Positions 1-7,396 are shown, counted from the first letter of the stretch. The stretch is 15,576 nucleotides of DNA from UBA1724 sp963632245 (GCA_963632245.1 CAVGTF010000041.1:1-15576); one strand, 5' to 3'. The notes: generated from the sequence alone by a model not told the origin. Made by a program: numbers and translations.

Positions 1-2171
1 GCTGCACCCGTGGAGAAGAGCATATCGCCCTTTCCCAGAAGGTTCTCGGCGCCGGTGGTTCCTAGGATGATGCGGGAGTTCGTGGAATCGGTGGCGCGCA
101 GAGCGATTCGGAAGGGGAAGTTGCTCTTGATGACACCGGTGATGACATCGGTGGAGGGTCGCTGGGTGGCCACGATCATGTGGATGCCCGCGGCACGGGC
201 CTTGCCGCCCAGACGCCCCAGAAGCACATCCACGTCCTTCTTGACCTGGAGGGTGATATCGGCCAACTCGTCAATGATGATGACCAGATAGGGCAGCCGC
301 GCGGGCACGGGATCGCCGTCCACATCCAGGATCTCCTCGGTTTCGGGAGGACGGCTGTTGAATTCGTCCAGTTTTCGGACGCCGGCGGCCTTCATCTGGC
401 GGTAGCGCTTGTCCATTTCGAGGCACGCCCACTGGAGGACGGTGGCCACCTGCGCCACGTCGTTGATGATGGGGGATGCCAGGTGCGGAAGGTGTTCGTA
501 GGGAGCGAACTCCAGGAGCTTGGGGTCCACCATGATGAGGCGTAGCTCGTCGGGGGTGAAGCGCAGGAGCATGGACTGTATGAGCAGATTCATGCATCCG
601 GACTTACCGCTGCCGGTGGTGCCGGCGATGAGGAGGTGCGGCGCTTCGGAGAGATCCGCCACGCAGACATTGCCGGTGATGTTCTTGCCCAAGATCAGCG
701 GAAGGTGTCCGCGGGTATTCTGCCAGGCGTGGGAGGTGAAGAGCTCGCCGGCGCAGACGGTCGCCGCCTTCTGGTTGGGCACCTCAATGCCCGCGCGGTC
801 CTTGCCGGGAATGGGCAACAGCATCCGGATGTTCTGGCGGGAACGCAACGCCATCTGGAGGTTGCTCTTCAGGCTCCCCAGGTGCTTCAGCTGCACGCCA
901 GTGCCAATCTCCACTTCATAGAGGGTCACCTGGGGACCCGCAATGGCGTTGGTCACCATGGCGTCAATCTTGAATTGGTCCAGCGTGGTCTGCAGGATCT
1001 CCTTGTTGGTCTCAATCTCCTTGGCAGTGGCGAGCTGCTGGTCCGAGAGGTCCTTCATCAGGAAACACTCCCGGGGATCCGGAATCCGATACCCACCAGA
1101 AGAACCCTCGCTGCGGAAGACCGGGGACGGCGCCGGCGCGGGCGCGGGACGGGGCGCAGGGGCGGGCGCGGGCTGGATGACAGGCGCGCTCTTGGGGACT
1201 GCGGCATTGGCGGAGCGCACCGCGGGGGTCTCCAGGGGCAGCTCGCCCTGGATGCGCCGGGCGGGCATTGCGGGCTGGGGCGCCGGACGGCCCTGGCTCT
1301 GCTGACCCAAAATGGCCTCCTCGGCCTGCCGACCCGCCTGGATGGACTCTTGGCCGCGCCGTGCGCGGAAGATGGTGTTGCCGGTATTCTGGGGGATGTC
1401 GTGGACGAAGGTGATGGAGGAGGGCTGGGGGGGCTCGGGCTCGGGCGCCTGCATGGCGCGGCGCGCGGCCTCCTCTTCCTGGCGCAGACGCTCTTCTTCC
1501 TTGCGGGCGGACTCCTGCGCGGCCAGTTCCCGGCGCTTCTGGAGCCAGCTGTAGATGTGCTCCCAGAGCCAATCGGTGGCACTACGCCAATCGTAGTTCC
1601 AGATGACGCCCAGGCTCCCTGCGAAGAGGACAATGGCCAGCAGGAGGCATCCGGTGGTGGACAATGCGCGGCTGATCCATCCGGTGCCGGGCATGCAGAG
1701 GAGTTGCCCGATGACGCCGCCGGGCAACTCGGCTAGATTCAGGCTCCGCGCCAGTCCCTCGAAGGCGTGTGGGAAGGCACCTAGCGCCACGGAGACGCTT
1801 AGTCCATTGAGGGGGATTGCCAGGAAGTAGTCCCAGCGGCTGGGCAAGAGTCCCTTCCGGTAGAGAATGCGCCGGAAGGAGCACAGGAGGCAGAGGAGCA
1901 GCAGGGGATAGACGGCCAGTCCCAGGGCGGTCAGAAGGAACCAGCTCACATTGGTGCCCCAGTGTCCCAGCAGGTTACGGGGGTATGCGGAGCCCACGAG
2001 TCCGCCGGCGAAGTGGTCCACGTCTTCGGGGTGGAAGGAGAGCAGCGCGATGGCCAGGAAGAGGAGTGCCAGCAGGGGGAGCAGTCTGTGGAACCGGAAT
2101 GCGGTGGAGGCCTGCGGGCGGGTCCGGTCGGAGGATGCGTCGGGATAGGGAGTGTTATAGGGGTCAGGCAT
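1..2171 (-). CDS. ftsK: FtsK/SpoIIIE-family DNA translocase, C-terminus beyond window
   Basis: Membrane-anchored, ATP-driven DNA pump that moves chromosome ends through the closing septum and aids dimer resolution. The 723 residues in the window show the family layout. There is an N-terminal membrane part with about four hydrophobic segments (near residues 30-46, 75-99, 114-132 and 149-190). A charged Glu/Arg-rich helix (about 211-240) and a Pro/Ala-rich linker (about 242-350) follow, then the motor. Walker A GTTGSGKS lies at 517-524 and Walker B LVIIIDELAD at about 629-638. The motifs VATQRPSTDVITG and GKGDMLF, typical of the family, follow. The frame is open to base 1, so the C-terminal DNA-reading winged-helix domain is outside the window. 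The chosen ATG lies 9 bases after the stop of the transporter gene; GGTGA, overlapping that stop, is a weak ribosome site, which suggests translational coupling. The linker is short compared with E. coli FtsK. Confidence 0.95.
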   Translation of the reverse strand, partial: MPDPYNTPYPDASSDRTRPQASTAFRFHRLLPLLALLFLAIALLSFHPEDVDHFAGGLVGSAYPRNLLGHWGTNVSWFLLTALGLAVYPLLLLCLLCSFRRILYRKGLLPSRWDYFLAIPLNGLSVSVALGAFPHAFEGLARSLNLAELPGGVIGQLLCMPGTGWISRALSTTGCLLLAIVLFAGSLGVIWNYDWRSATDWLWEHIYSWLQKRRELAAQESARKEEERLRQEEEAARRAMQAPEPEPPQPSSITFVHDIPQNTGNTIFRARRGQESIQAGRQAEEAILGQQSQGRPAPQPAMPARRIQGELPLETPAVRSANAAVPKSAPVIQPAPAPAPRPAPAPAPSPVFRSEGSSGGYRIPDPRECFLMKDLSDQQLATAKEIETNKEILQTTLDQFKIDAMVTNAIAGPQVTLYEVEIGTGVQLKHLGSLKSNLQMALRSRQNIRMLLPIPGKDRAGIEVPNQKAATVCAGELFTSHAWQNTRGHLPLILGKNITGNVCVADLSEAPHLLIAGTTGSGKSGCMNLLIQSMLLRFTPDELRLIMVDPKLLEFAPYEHLPHLASPIINDVAQVATVLQWACLEMDKRYRQMKAAGVRKLDEFNSRPPETEEILDVDGDPVPARLPYLVIIIDELADITLQVKKDVDVLLGRLGGKARAAGIHMIVATQRPSTDVITGVIKSNFPFRIALRATDSTNSRIILGTTGAENLLGKGDMLFSTGA

Positions 2172-2180
2172 GAGGTAGGC

Positions 2181-3104
2181 TCACCCTAGCTGGTATAGGA
2201 GTACAGAGAGGAATACGAGGATGGCGGCGGCCATCCGCTTGGCGAAGAGAGTCCCCGTGAGCTTGTTCTCCAGTGCGGTGCAGCCCAGCGCGATGCAGAT
2301 GGGCGTGAGCAGCAGCGTGAAGATTCCGCGGGTGTTCTGGAGGAGGACGCCATGGAGGGTCCCCAGGCGCGCAAAGCAGAAGTTCAGCGTCACGATGCAG
2401 GCCAGCCAGAAGACGGAGAAGGGTATGCTGTGGATCAGTGCGGTCTTTCCGAAGGTCTTCGGGGAGGCGCCGAAGCTGAGGAGCGCCAGGATTCCCACGG
2501 TGAGATACGTGAGGATGGTGCAGTGCAGCGCGGCCAAGCTCTGGGATTCGTGGAGATCCGCTGCCAGGCGGTTGGTCAGCGCCGTGAGGCAGAGATCCGA
2601 GAGGCAGTAGAAGAGGCAGCCCGCTAACACCAGAATCACGCTTGCCACGGGGAAGTGCCGGCCCGCGTTGTTCAGCAGGAAGGCGGCCACCACCGCCAGC
2701 AAAATGGCGCCGGCTTTGATCCAGGAGAAGCTGTCGCCCAAAAAACAGACGGTGATGAATGCCAGCATGGGAAGCTTCAGACCCAAGAGCGGCACAATCC
2801 GGGAGGGCTCCACCAGCTTCTGGGCGCCGAAGACGGAGGTCTGTCCCAGGAAGAAGAATGCCGCCGCCCCCAGCATGATCGGCAGGCGAGTGGCGACGCC
2901 ATTCTGGAAGAGCGCGGTGCCGCCGCAGGGGAAGAGGAGCGCCAGGGAGATGAGCCCCATGACCAGCCCGGCGTGCATCATGAGTCCGGGACTGGTGAGG
3001 CCCTGCGTGCGCTTCAGCGCCCAGGAGGATGCCAGGAAGGAACTGGCGGAGAGGATGGCCGTGAGGAAGCCGGCGGCCAATCCGGCGGGATCCACGGAGC
3101 CCAT
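2181..3104 (-). CDS. EamA/DMT-superfamily inner-membrane transporter
   Basis: 307-residue, almost wholly hydrophobic protein with about ten predicted membrane helices arranged as two five-helix halves. This is the usual length and shape of EamA-type drug/metabolite transporters, which export or import small metabolites. A Lys-Leu-Val-Glu-Pro-Ser-Arg stretch after the fourth helix and the repeated small-residue helices fit the family. The substrate cannot be read from the sequence. The ATG shares one base with the stop of the upstream ACT gene (TAATG), and no strong ribosome site is visible, so translation is probably coupled. Its place behind a CoA ligase and an ACT protein makes an aromatic or amino acid, or a product of one, a reasonable guess, but this is inference only. 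Confidence 0.85.
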   Translation of the reverse strand: MGSVDPAGLAAGFLTAILSASSFLASSWALKRTQGLTSPGLMMHAGLVMGLISLALLFPCGGTALFQNGVATRLPIMLGAAAFFFLGQTSVFGAQKLVEPSRIVPLLGLKLPMLAFITVCFLGDSFSWIKAGAILLAVVAAFLLNNAGRHFPVASVILVLAGCLFYCLSDLCLTALTNRLAADLHESQSLAALHCTILTYLTVGILALLSFGASPKTFGKTALIHSIPFSVFWLACIVTLNFCFARLGTLHGVLLQNTRGIFTLLLTPICIALGCTALENKLTGTLFAKRMAAAILVFLSVLLYQLG

Positions 3105-3541
3105 TAGCGGCCCAGCAGCTCGTTCAGGGTGAGCTGTTCAATGCCGGCATCGGCGAAGGCCTTCTCGGCCTCCTCGGGATGCGGGAAGCGGAAGACCATC
3201 ACGGGATCTTGGATGGCGCGCTGGGAGACGGCATACATGTATTCCACATTCAGGCCGCTGTCGTGGATGACCTGCAGCACCTTCGCCAGACCGCCCGGCA
3301 CGCCGGCAACCGGCACCACGGAGACGGGATTGACGGTGCATACGGTGCCGTGGGTCTTCAGCGCCCCGGACGCCTTCTCCACGTCGTCCACGATGAGACG
3401 CAGGATGCCGAAGTCCGCGGTGTCTGCCACGGAGATGGCCAGGATGTCGATGCCGGCCTCGCCGAGCACGCGGGTCACTTCCGCCAGACGGCCGACGCGG
3501 TTCTCCAGAAAGATGGAAAGCTGCTGGATCTCTTTTTTCAT
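3104..3541 (-). CDS. Tandem ACT-domain protein paired with the CoA ligase
   Basis: 145-residue protein made of two ACT domains (about 1-70 and 71-140) with no enzyme domain attached. ACT domains bind amino acids and act as regulatory modules. Free-standing double-ACT proteins next to phenylacetate-CoA ligase genes are a recurrent pair in anaerobic bacteria and archaea, often near indolepyruvate oxidoreductase genes. The likely role is sensing an amino acid (aromatic or branched) that controls the neighbouring ligase; this is inferred from context. The start is well fixed: AAAGGAGGAG lies just upstream of the ATG, the best ribosome site in the window. A longer open frame continues upstream of this ATG to 5284, but it crosses the ligase gene in another frame and is not real. 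Confidence 0.9.
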   Translation of the reverse strand: MKKEIQQLSIFLENRVGRLAEVTRVLGEAGIDILAISVADTADFGILRLIVDDVEKASGALKTHGTVCTVNPVSVVPVAGVPGGLAKVLQVIHDSGLNVEYMYAVSQRAIQDPVMVFRFPHPEEAEKAFADAGIEQLTLNELLGR

Positions 3542-3600
3542 TAGGGCTCCTCCTTTCGGATGAAAAAAATTGCGGGAATTTGCTGATCGGTGGCGTGTTT

Positions 3601-4905
3601 TTACTTTGCGCGCTTGTCGACCACATGGCGGGTCTTGCCGTCGCAGCGGGCGATGGCGCCGGGCTCCACCAGGGTGACCTTTGCGTTGATGCCGATCATG
3701 CCCTTGATCTTGTTGGAGATGGTCTTGCGGAGGCCCTCCAGCACACTGACCTGGTCGCCGAAGAGCTCGGGAGTCACCTCCACACGCACCTCCAATTCGT
3801 CCATGGCACCCTCGCGGGTGACCACCAGCTCGTAGTGGGGCACCACGCCGCGGATGGAGAGCAGGAGCGCCTCCACCTGGGAGGGGAAGAGATTCACGCC
3901 GCGGATGATGAGCATGTCGTCGCTGCGGCGGCGGATGGGATCCATGTGGACCAGGGTGCGGCCGCAGGCGCACTTCTCGTAGGTGAGCCGGGTGACATCG
4001 TGGGTGCGGTAGCGCAGAAGCGGCATGGCCCACTTGTCTAGGGTGGTGAGCACCAGCTCGCCCTCTTCGCCGGGAGGCAGGGAGGCGCCGGTGGCGGGAT
4101 CTACGATTTCGGGGTAGTAGTGGTCCTCGAAGATGTGCATGCCATTGCGGGCATCGCAGCTGCCGGCCACGCCGGGACCCATGATCTCGGAGAGGCCGAA
4201 GATATCGTGCGCCTTGACGCCAGAGCCCTCCTCGATGTGCTTGCGCATCTCGTCGGTCCAGGGCTCGGCGCCGAAGAAGCCGTGCCGCAGCGTGGTCTTG
4301 TGGAGATCCAGCCCCAGGCGCTGCGCCACTTCCATCAGGTGGATGAAGTAGGAGGGCGTGCAGCAGATGGTGGTGATCTTCAGGTCCTGGATGAGCATGC
4401 AGAGCTTCTCGGTGTTGCCGCCGCCCATGGGAATGACGGTGGCGCCGACCTTCTCCATGCCCTGGTGCGCGCCCATGCCGCCCGTGAAGAGGCTGTATCC
4501 GTAGCCAATGACCGCGATGTCCTTGTCGGTGACGCCGCCCATGAGGAAGCAGCGCGCGGTGGTCTCGGACCAGGTCTCCAGATCCTGTCGGGTGTAGCTG
4601 ACCACGATGGGCTTGCCGGTGGTGCCGCTGGAGGCGTGGAGACGGACGATCTCCTCCTGGGGGACGGCGTTGAGGCCGTAGGGGTAGTTGTCGCGCAGGT
4701 CGGTCTTCTGGGTGAAGGGCAGCTTCACGATGTCCTTCAGGCTCTGGATATCCTGGGGCTTTACGCCTAGGGCGTCCATGGCCTTGGTGTAGAAGGGGCT
4801 GTTCTTGTAGGCGTGGGCGACGATGGCCTGGAGACGCTTGAGCTGGATGGCTTCCAGTTGAGAACGGTCGAGGAAGTCGTTCTGGGAGAGCTGGGACGGG
4901 GTCAT
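3601..4905 (-). CDS. paaK: Phenylacetate-CoA ligase family AMP-forming enzyme
   Basis: 434-residue member of the adenylate-forming PaaK family, which activates aryl acids such as phenylacetate with ATP and CoA in the cytoplasm. The length is normal for the family. The ATP-binding P-loop SSGTTGKP is at residues 92-99. Further family signatures follow: GYGYSLFTGG, FGAEPWTDEMR, FGLSEIMGPG, a LRYRTHD segment and the hinge region RRSDDMLIIRGVNLFPSQ. A Cys-x-Cys-Gly segment (CACG) lies before that hinge. In anaerobes this branch, with an ACT partner, usually works on products of amino acid fermentation (aryl acids made via indolepyruvate-type oxidoreductases). No such oxidoreductase is in this window, so the exact acid is open. 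No good Shine-Dalgarno sequence precedes the ATG, but the N-terminus aligns in character with family members. Confidence 0.92.
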   Translation of the reverse strand: MTPSQLSQNDFLDRSQLEAIQLKRLQAIVAHAYKNSPFYTKAMDALGVKPQDIQSLKDIVKLPFTQKTDLRDNYPYGLNAVPQEEIVRLHASSGTTGKPIVVSYTRQDLETWSETTARCFLMGGVTDKDIAVIGYGYSLFTGGMGAHQGMEKVGATVIPMGGGNTEKLCMLIQDLKITTICCTPSYFIHLMEVAQRLGLDLHKTTLRHGFFGAEPWTDEMRKHIEEGSGVKAHDIFGLSEIMGPGVAGSCDARNGMHIFEDHYYPEIVDPATGASLPPGEEGELVLTTLDKWAMPLLRYRTHDVTRLTYEKCACGRTLVHMDPIRRRSDDMLIIRGVNLFPSQVEALLLSIRGVVPHYELVVTREGAMDELEVRVEVTPELFGDQVSVLEGLRKTISNKIKGMIGINAKVTLVEPGAIARCDGKTRHVVDKRAK

Positions 4906-5025
4906 GGGTCGAAGGGCGGAGGCAACAGGCCTCCTGGCTGTATGCAGGGGAGGGAGGGTAGGGAGAGACGGGGATTCTCAGGGCGCACGACGCCGTACGC
5001 GTGTCCGCCTCGCGTGCGTGCGCGT

Positions 5026-5059
5026 CAGTTACATAATGGAAAACCTCGTAATATAACTG
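5026..5059. promoter_or_regulatory. Inverted repeat in the leader of the CoA ligase gene
   Basis: CAGTTA at 5026-5031 and TAACTG at 5054-5059 form a 6-bp inverted repeat. Three further pairs (GCG/CGC) extend it outward if one T bulges. It sits in the only AT-rich patch of the 218-base gap between the esterase and ligase genes, about 120 bases before the ligase ATG. The patch contains TATATT and TATGTA on the minus strand, either of which could serve as a -10 box, but no convincing -35 box lies at the right distance. It is a candidate operator or promoter site for the ligase operon; function is inferred. Confidence 0.3.
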
Positions 5060-5123
5060 CGCAACCTGCGGTTTCCCTGTAGCAGGCAGGCTGGGACGCC
5101 CGGGTGCCAGGCGGGGTATCCGT

Positions 5124-6419
5124 CTAGCGTTTTTGGAAGAGGAATGCGAGGGTGTTTCGCCAGTCCTCGTCGGTGACATCGTGGATGCCGTATCGCTCGT
5201 AGTATCCCTGCCAGGGGGAGCAGAGGAGCTGTCCCAATGCGGGGTATTCCTGGGAGGGCAGACCAGGCTTGCCCAGTAGCTCATAGACCTCCTGGGCGGA
5301 TTTCACGCAGAGGAACTGACCTTTTGGATCGGCCCACTGGTCCTCTTTGGCGGAGGTGACCAGCACGGGACGCGGTGCGATCAGCGAGAGGAAGACATTC
5401 TGGTCGAAGGGCAGGGTCTCGGGATGCGGGGCGTATTTCGTGCATTCCTCGGTGGTCCACCAGGAGAAGACGTGATCCAGGATCTCCAGGGATTCGCCGT
5501 AGCGCCGGCGGGAGGGCGCTGCGCCCGCACACCCGGAACAATTGCTCACGGCACCGGCCCAGAGCGGGTCGTTGATCGCGGTCCAGAGGGCGGTCTTGCC
5601 CAGACGGGAATGGCCATGCGCCCAAATCCGCGCGGGATCCACCTGCGGACAGGCGGCGGCCAATTCCCGCATCCGGGAATACCCGTATGCCCAGGCGCTG
5701 ATGGCGGTGTATTGGCGCGCCTGCGGGGTGAGCTCCTCCTGTGGATGGAAGAGACGGTAGATGCTGTCCTTTCGACCCAGGATGTGGTCCGGATAGAAGT
5801 CGTAGTAGCAGCAGGTGAAGACCGCCACGCCGGCGTCGGAGAGCAATCGGAAGTCCCAGCGGTTCTGCTGGCAACCCCGGCCATTTGCCTGCATGTCCTC
5901 CCAGGGGGACAGGGGGACCTCCGGATCCTCCACACACGCGTGGTTCCCCTTGAAGTTCATGGCGACAATGGCAGGCACCGGCGCTTCGCGCTTCGGGATA
6001 TGGCAGAGCACCACCGCCTGGTGAGTTTTTCCAGCATTCTCCAGGGTCAGGCGCACCACCCGACGCGTACAAGTTCCCTCGAAGACCTCCTTCTCCCAAA
6101 GGATCTCCGTCTTCATCGGAACCACCGCCGGCAATTCCCCGAAGAGAATCCGCTGGAAATTCTTCAGGTGCTTCTCCCGGAGCACACCCCACTGCGAGGC
6201 ATCGCGAATCGCTACGCCCGTCGAGGGATCCACCAACGGCGACGGCAACGGCAGGTCCCCCGCTAAAGCCTCGTCATAATTCGGATGCGCACACAAATAC
6301 GACTGGTCTCTCCACATCGACTCCTTGTACGCCGCTAAATCCGATTCCCCATGAATCTTCTCGTAGTGATTCACCTTGGCCCACGGAAGAAACTCGCCAT
6401 TGAAAGGATTGATGCTCAT
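5124..6419 (-). CDS. CE15-like glucuronoyl methylesterase, no signal peptide
   Basis: 431-residue alpha/beta-hydrolase resembling carbohydrate esterase family 15, which cleaves ester links between glucuronic acid on xylan and lignin alcohols. The nucleophile elbow GHSRLGK (Ser271) matches the family's G-x-S-R-x-G-K motif. The N-terminal NYDEAL...LP..L segment, the APRPVLVTSAKEDQWADP loop and a late histidine in YGIHDV (His413) fit the fold and catalytic triad. Unlike most characterised CE15 enzymes, the chosen start (MSINPFNG) shows no signal peptide or lipobox, so the protein may be cytoplasmic and act on imported oligosaccharide esters. A TTG-initiated extension to 6512 adds a non-signal-like peptide running into the repeat array and was not used. 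No Shine-Dalgarno site is visible; the leader is pyrimidine-rich. A large repeat array lies directly upstream. Confidence 0.85.
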   Translation of the reverse strand: MSINPFNGEFLPWAKVNHYEKIHGESDLAAYKESMWRDQSYLCAHPNYDEALAGDLPLPSPLVDPSTGVAIRDASQWGVLREKHLKNFQRILFGELPAVVPMKTEILWEKEVFEGTCTRRVVRLTLENAGKTHQAVVLCHIPKREAPVPAIVAMNFKGNHACVEDPEVPLSPWEDMQANGRGCQQNRWDFRLLSDAGVAVFTCCYYDFYPDHILGRKDSIYRLFHPQEELTPQARQYTAISAWAYGYSRMRELAAACPQVDPARIWAHGHSRLGKTALWTAINDPLWAGAVSNCSGCAGAAPSRRRYGESLEILDHVFSWWTTEECTKYAPHPETLPFDQNVFLSLIAPRPVLVTSAKEDQWADPKGQFLCVKSAQEVYELLGKPGLPSQEYPALGQLLCSPWQGYYERYGIHDVTDEDWRNTLAFLFQKR

Positions 6420-6445
6420 TTTTGAAAAGAAAAGAGGAAGGAAAT

Positions 6446-6456
6446 GTGCAGTGCAC
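6446..6456. promoter_or_regulatory. Small perfect palindrome before the esterase gene
   Basis: GTGCAGTGCAC is a perfect 5+1+5 palindrome lying 27 bases upstream of the esterase ATG, between that start and the repeat array. Its position suits an operator or a messenger leader hairpin for the minus-strand gene. No promoter boxes can be assigned next to it, so the role is speculative. Confidence 0.2.
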
Positions 6457-6457
6457 G

Positions 6458-7089
6458 GTACCGCCGTAGGCGGAAGAGTGTAGGCGGGGGTAATCCAAAG
6501 GACTGGGGGCAAGCCCCCCGCACCCCCCTATTACCATTGGGGGGGTATGCTGAAAAGAGAAAGTAGCCCTTGTACCGCCGGTAGGCGGAAAAAACTAGGG
6601 GCAATCCAAAGGACTGGGGGCAAGCCCCCCGCACCCCTCTATTACCATTGGGGGGTATGCTGGAAAGAGAAAGTAGCCCTTGTACCGCCGGTAGGCGGAA
6701 AAAACTAGGGGACAATCCAAGGGACTGGGGGCAAGCCCCCCGCACCCCCCTATTACCATTGGAGGGGGGATGCTGGAAAGAGAAAGTAGCCCTTGTACCG
6801 CCGGTAGGCGGAAAAACCTAGGGGGCAATCCAAAGGACTGGGGGCAACCCCCCCGCACCCCCCTATTACCATTGGGGGGGGTATGCTGGAAAGAGAAAGT
6901 AGCCCTTGTACCGCCGGTAGGCGGAAAAACCTAGGGGGCAATCCAAAGGACTGGGGGCAACCCCCCCGCACCCCCCTATTACCATTGGGGGGGGTATGCT
7001 GGAAAGAGAAAGTAGCCCTTGTACCGCCGGTAGGCGGAAAAACCTAGGGGGCAATCCAAGGGACTGGGGGCAAGCTCCCCGCACCCCCC
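6458..7089. repeat. Tandem array of 111-113 bp palindrome-rich repeats
   Basis: The motif AATCCAAAGGACTGGGGG (AATCCAAGGGACTGGGGG in two copies) starts at 6492, 6603, 6714, 6827, 6940 and 7053, giving spacings of 111, 111, 113, 113 and 113 bases. A partial unit flanks the array on each side. Each full unit carries three short hairpins: GGGGG-CAAG-CCCCC, CCCCCC-TATTACCATT-GGGGGG, and CCGCC-GGTA-GGCGG. Between them is a conserved, unpaired TGCTGGAAAGAGAAAGTAGC segment. Differences between copies are mostly in G/C-run length and hairpin loops; the CCGCC/GGCGG stem is unbroken in all copies, including the partial left one where the loop shortens to GTA. Spacing of 113 is not a multiple of three and the reverse-strand frames start on GTG inside G-runs, so the array is not coding. 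It lies upstream of the esterase and opposite the DeoR gene. Function is unknown. Confidence 0.95.
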
Positions 7090-7154
7090 GAATGTTCTGG
7101 GGAAGCTGCGGGGGAGAATGGGGCTAGGGTAGCGGTAGTGGCGGTAGTACGGTT

Positions 7155-7191
7155 TTGCCGCATGCCTAGCGGCGGAAGAGCGCCTGCGGCA
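7155..7191. repeat. Nested stem-loop in the divergent intergenic region
   Basis: TGCCGCA (7156-7162) pairs perfectly with TGCGGCA (7185-7191). Inside it GGCG (7171-7174) pairs with CGCC (7181-7184) around a GAAGAG loop, leaving an 8-base bulge on one side. It resembles an enlarged form of the CCGCC/GGCGG-AAGAG hairpin seen at the left end of the tandem array. No T-run follows on either strand, so it is not an intrinsic terminator. It is probably a member of an extragenic palindrome family. Confidence 0.5.
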
Positions 7192-7229
7192 CCTTATGAA
7201 CTAGCCACTAACCACTAACCTGCTAAGTG

Positions 7230-7259
7230 CTTACGGCGCATTTGAACATGCGCCGTAAG
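7230..7259. repeat. Perfect 12-bp inverted repeat, 6-base loop
   Basis: CTTACGGCGCAT (7230-7241) is the exact reverse complement of ATGCGCCGTAAG (7248-7259), with TTGAAC between. It is the strongest palindrome in the window apart from the terminator at 14283. Without a T-run after it on either strand, termination by the intrinsic route is unlikely. It may be a repeated extragenic palindrome, a protein-binding site, or a messenger-stabilising hairpin. Confidence 0.6.
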
Positions 7260-7311
7260 GCGGGGGTACGGGGGCGGCAGCCCTCCGTCCTTTGGGTACC
7301 CTGCTAGGTAG
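7260..7311 (-). repeat. Diverged inverted copy of the tandem-repeat core
   Basis: Read on the plus strand, this stretch follows the same order of blocks as the reverse complement of the array unit. Both have GGGGGT-x-CGGGGG, a short hairpin loop, a C-rich arm, GTCCTTTGG, a G/C-rich piece, and CTAGGT. Several substitutions and small indels separate them. Its hairpin (7268-7288, ACGGGGGC...GCCCTCCGT) uses partly different bases yet still pairs. This shows the repeat belongs to a family able to sit alone and in either orientation, rather than arising only by local slippage. Confidence 0.6.
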
Positions 7312-7396
7312 AAGCGTTCCTAGGCTGGCAGCATTTCCGAAGGCAGGCACTTTGTTAACCTACTCTACTCCCTACCACCTTCAACCTTCTACCTAG
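7304..7396. repeat. 93-bp segment bounded by 11-bp inverted repeats
   Basis: CTAGGTAGAAG (7304-7314) and its exact reverse complement CTTCTACCTAG (7386-7396) bracket a segment with no gene. Two CCTAGGCT boxes (near 7319 and 7393) lie in direct orientation, and a pyrimidine-rich stretch runs through 7350-7392. This could be a long-armed hairpin or the remnant of a small mobile element. No target-site duplication was recognised. Confidence 0.35.

Noticed and set aside
3542..5284. Upstream extension of the ACT protein to 726 residues
   Set aside because: The extra part lies over the ligase gene in a wrong frame and is Arg/Pro/His-rich; a strong Shine-Dalgarno site fixes the real start at 3541.
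6420..6512. N-terminal extension of the esterase from a TTG codon
   Set aside because: It would run into the repeat array, and the added peptide does not have the shape of a signal sequence.
6416..7084. Minus-strand frames encoding repeated peptides across the tandem array
   Set aside because: They start on GTG inside G-runs, have no ribosome site, and shift frame between units because 113 is not a multiple of three.
6458..7089. CRISPR array
   Set aside because: Units are 111-113 bp and directly abutting with no unique spacers, and no cas gene is nearby.
7230..7259. Perfect palindrome read as an intrinsic terminator
   Set aside because: No T-run follows the stem on either strand and no gene ends close by.
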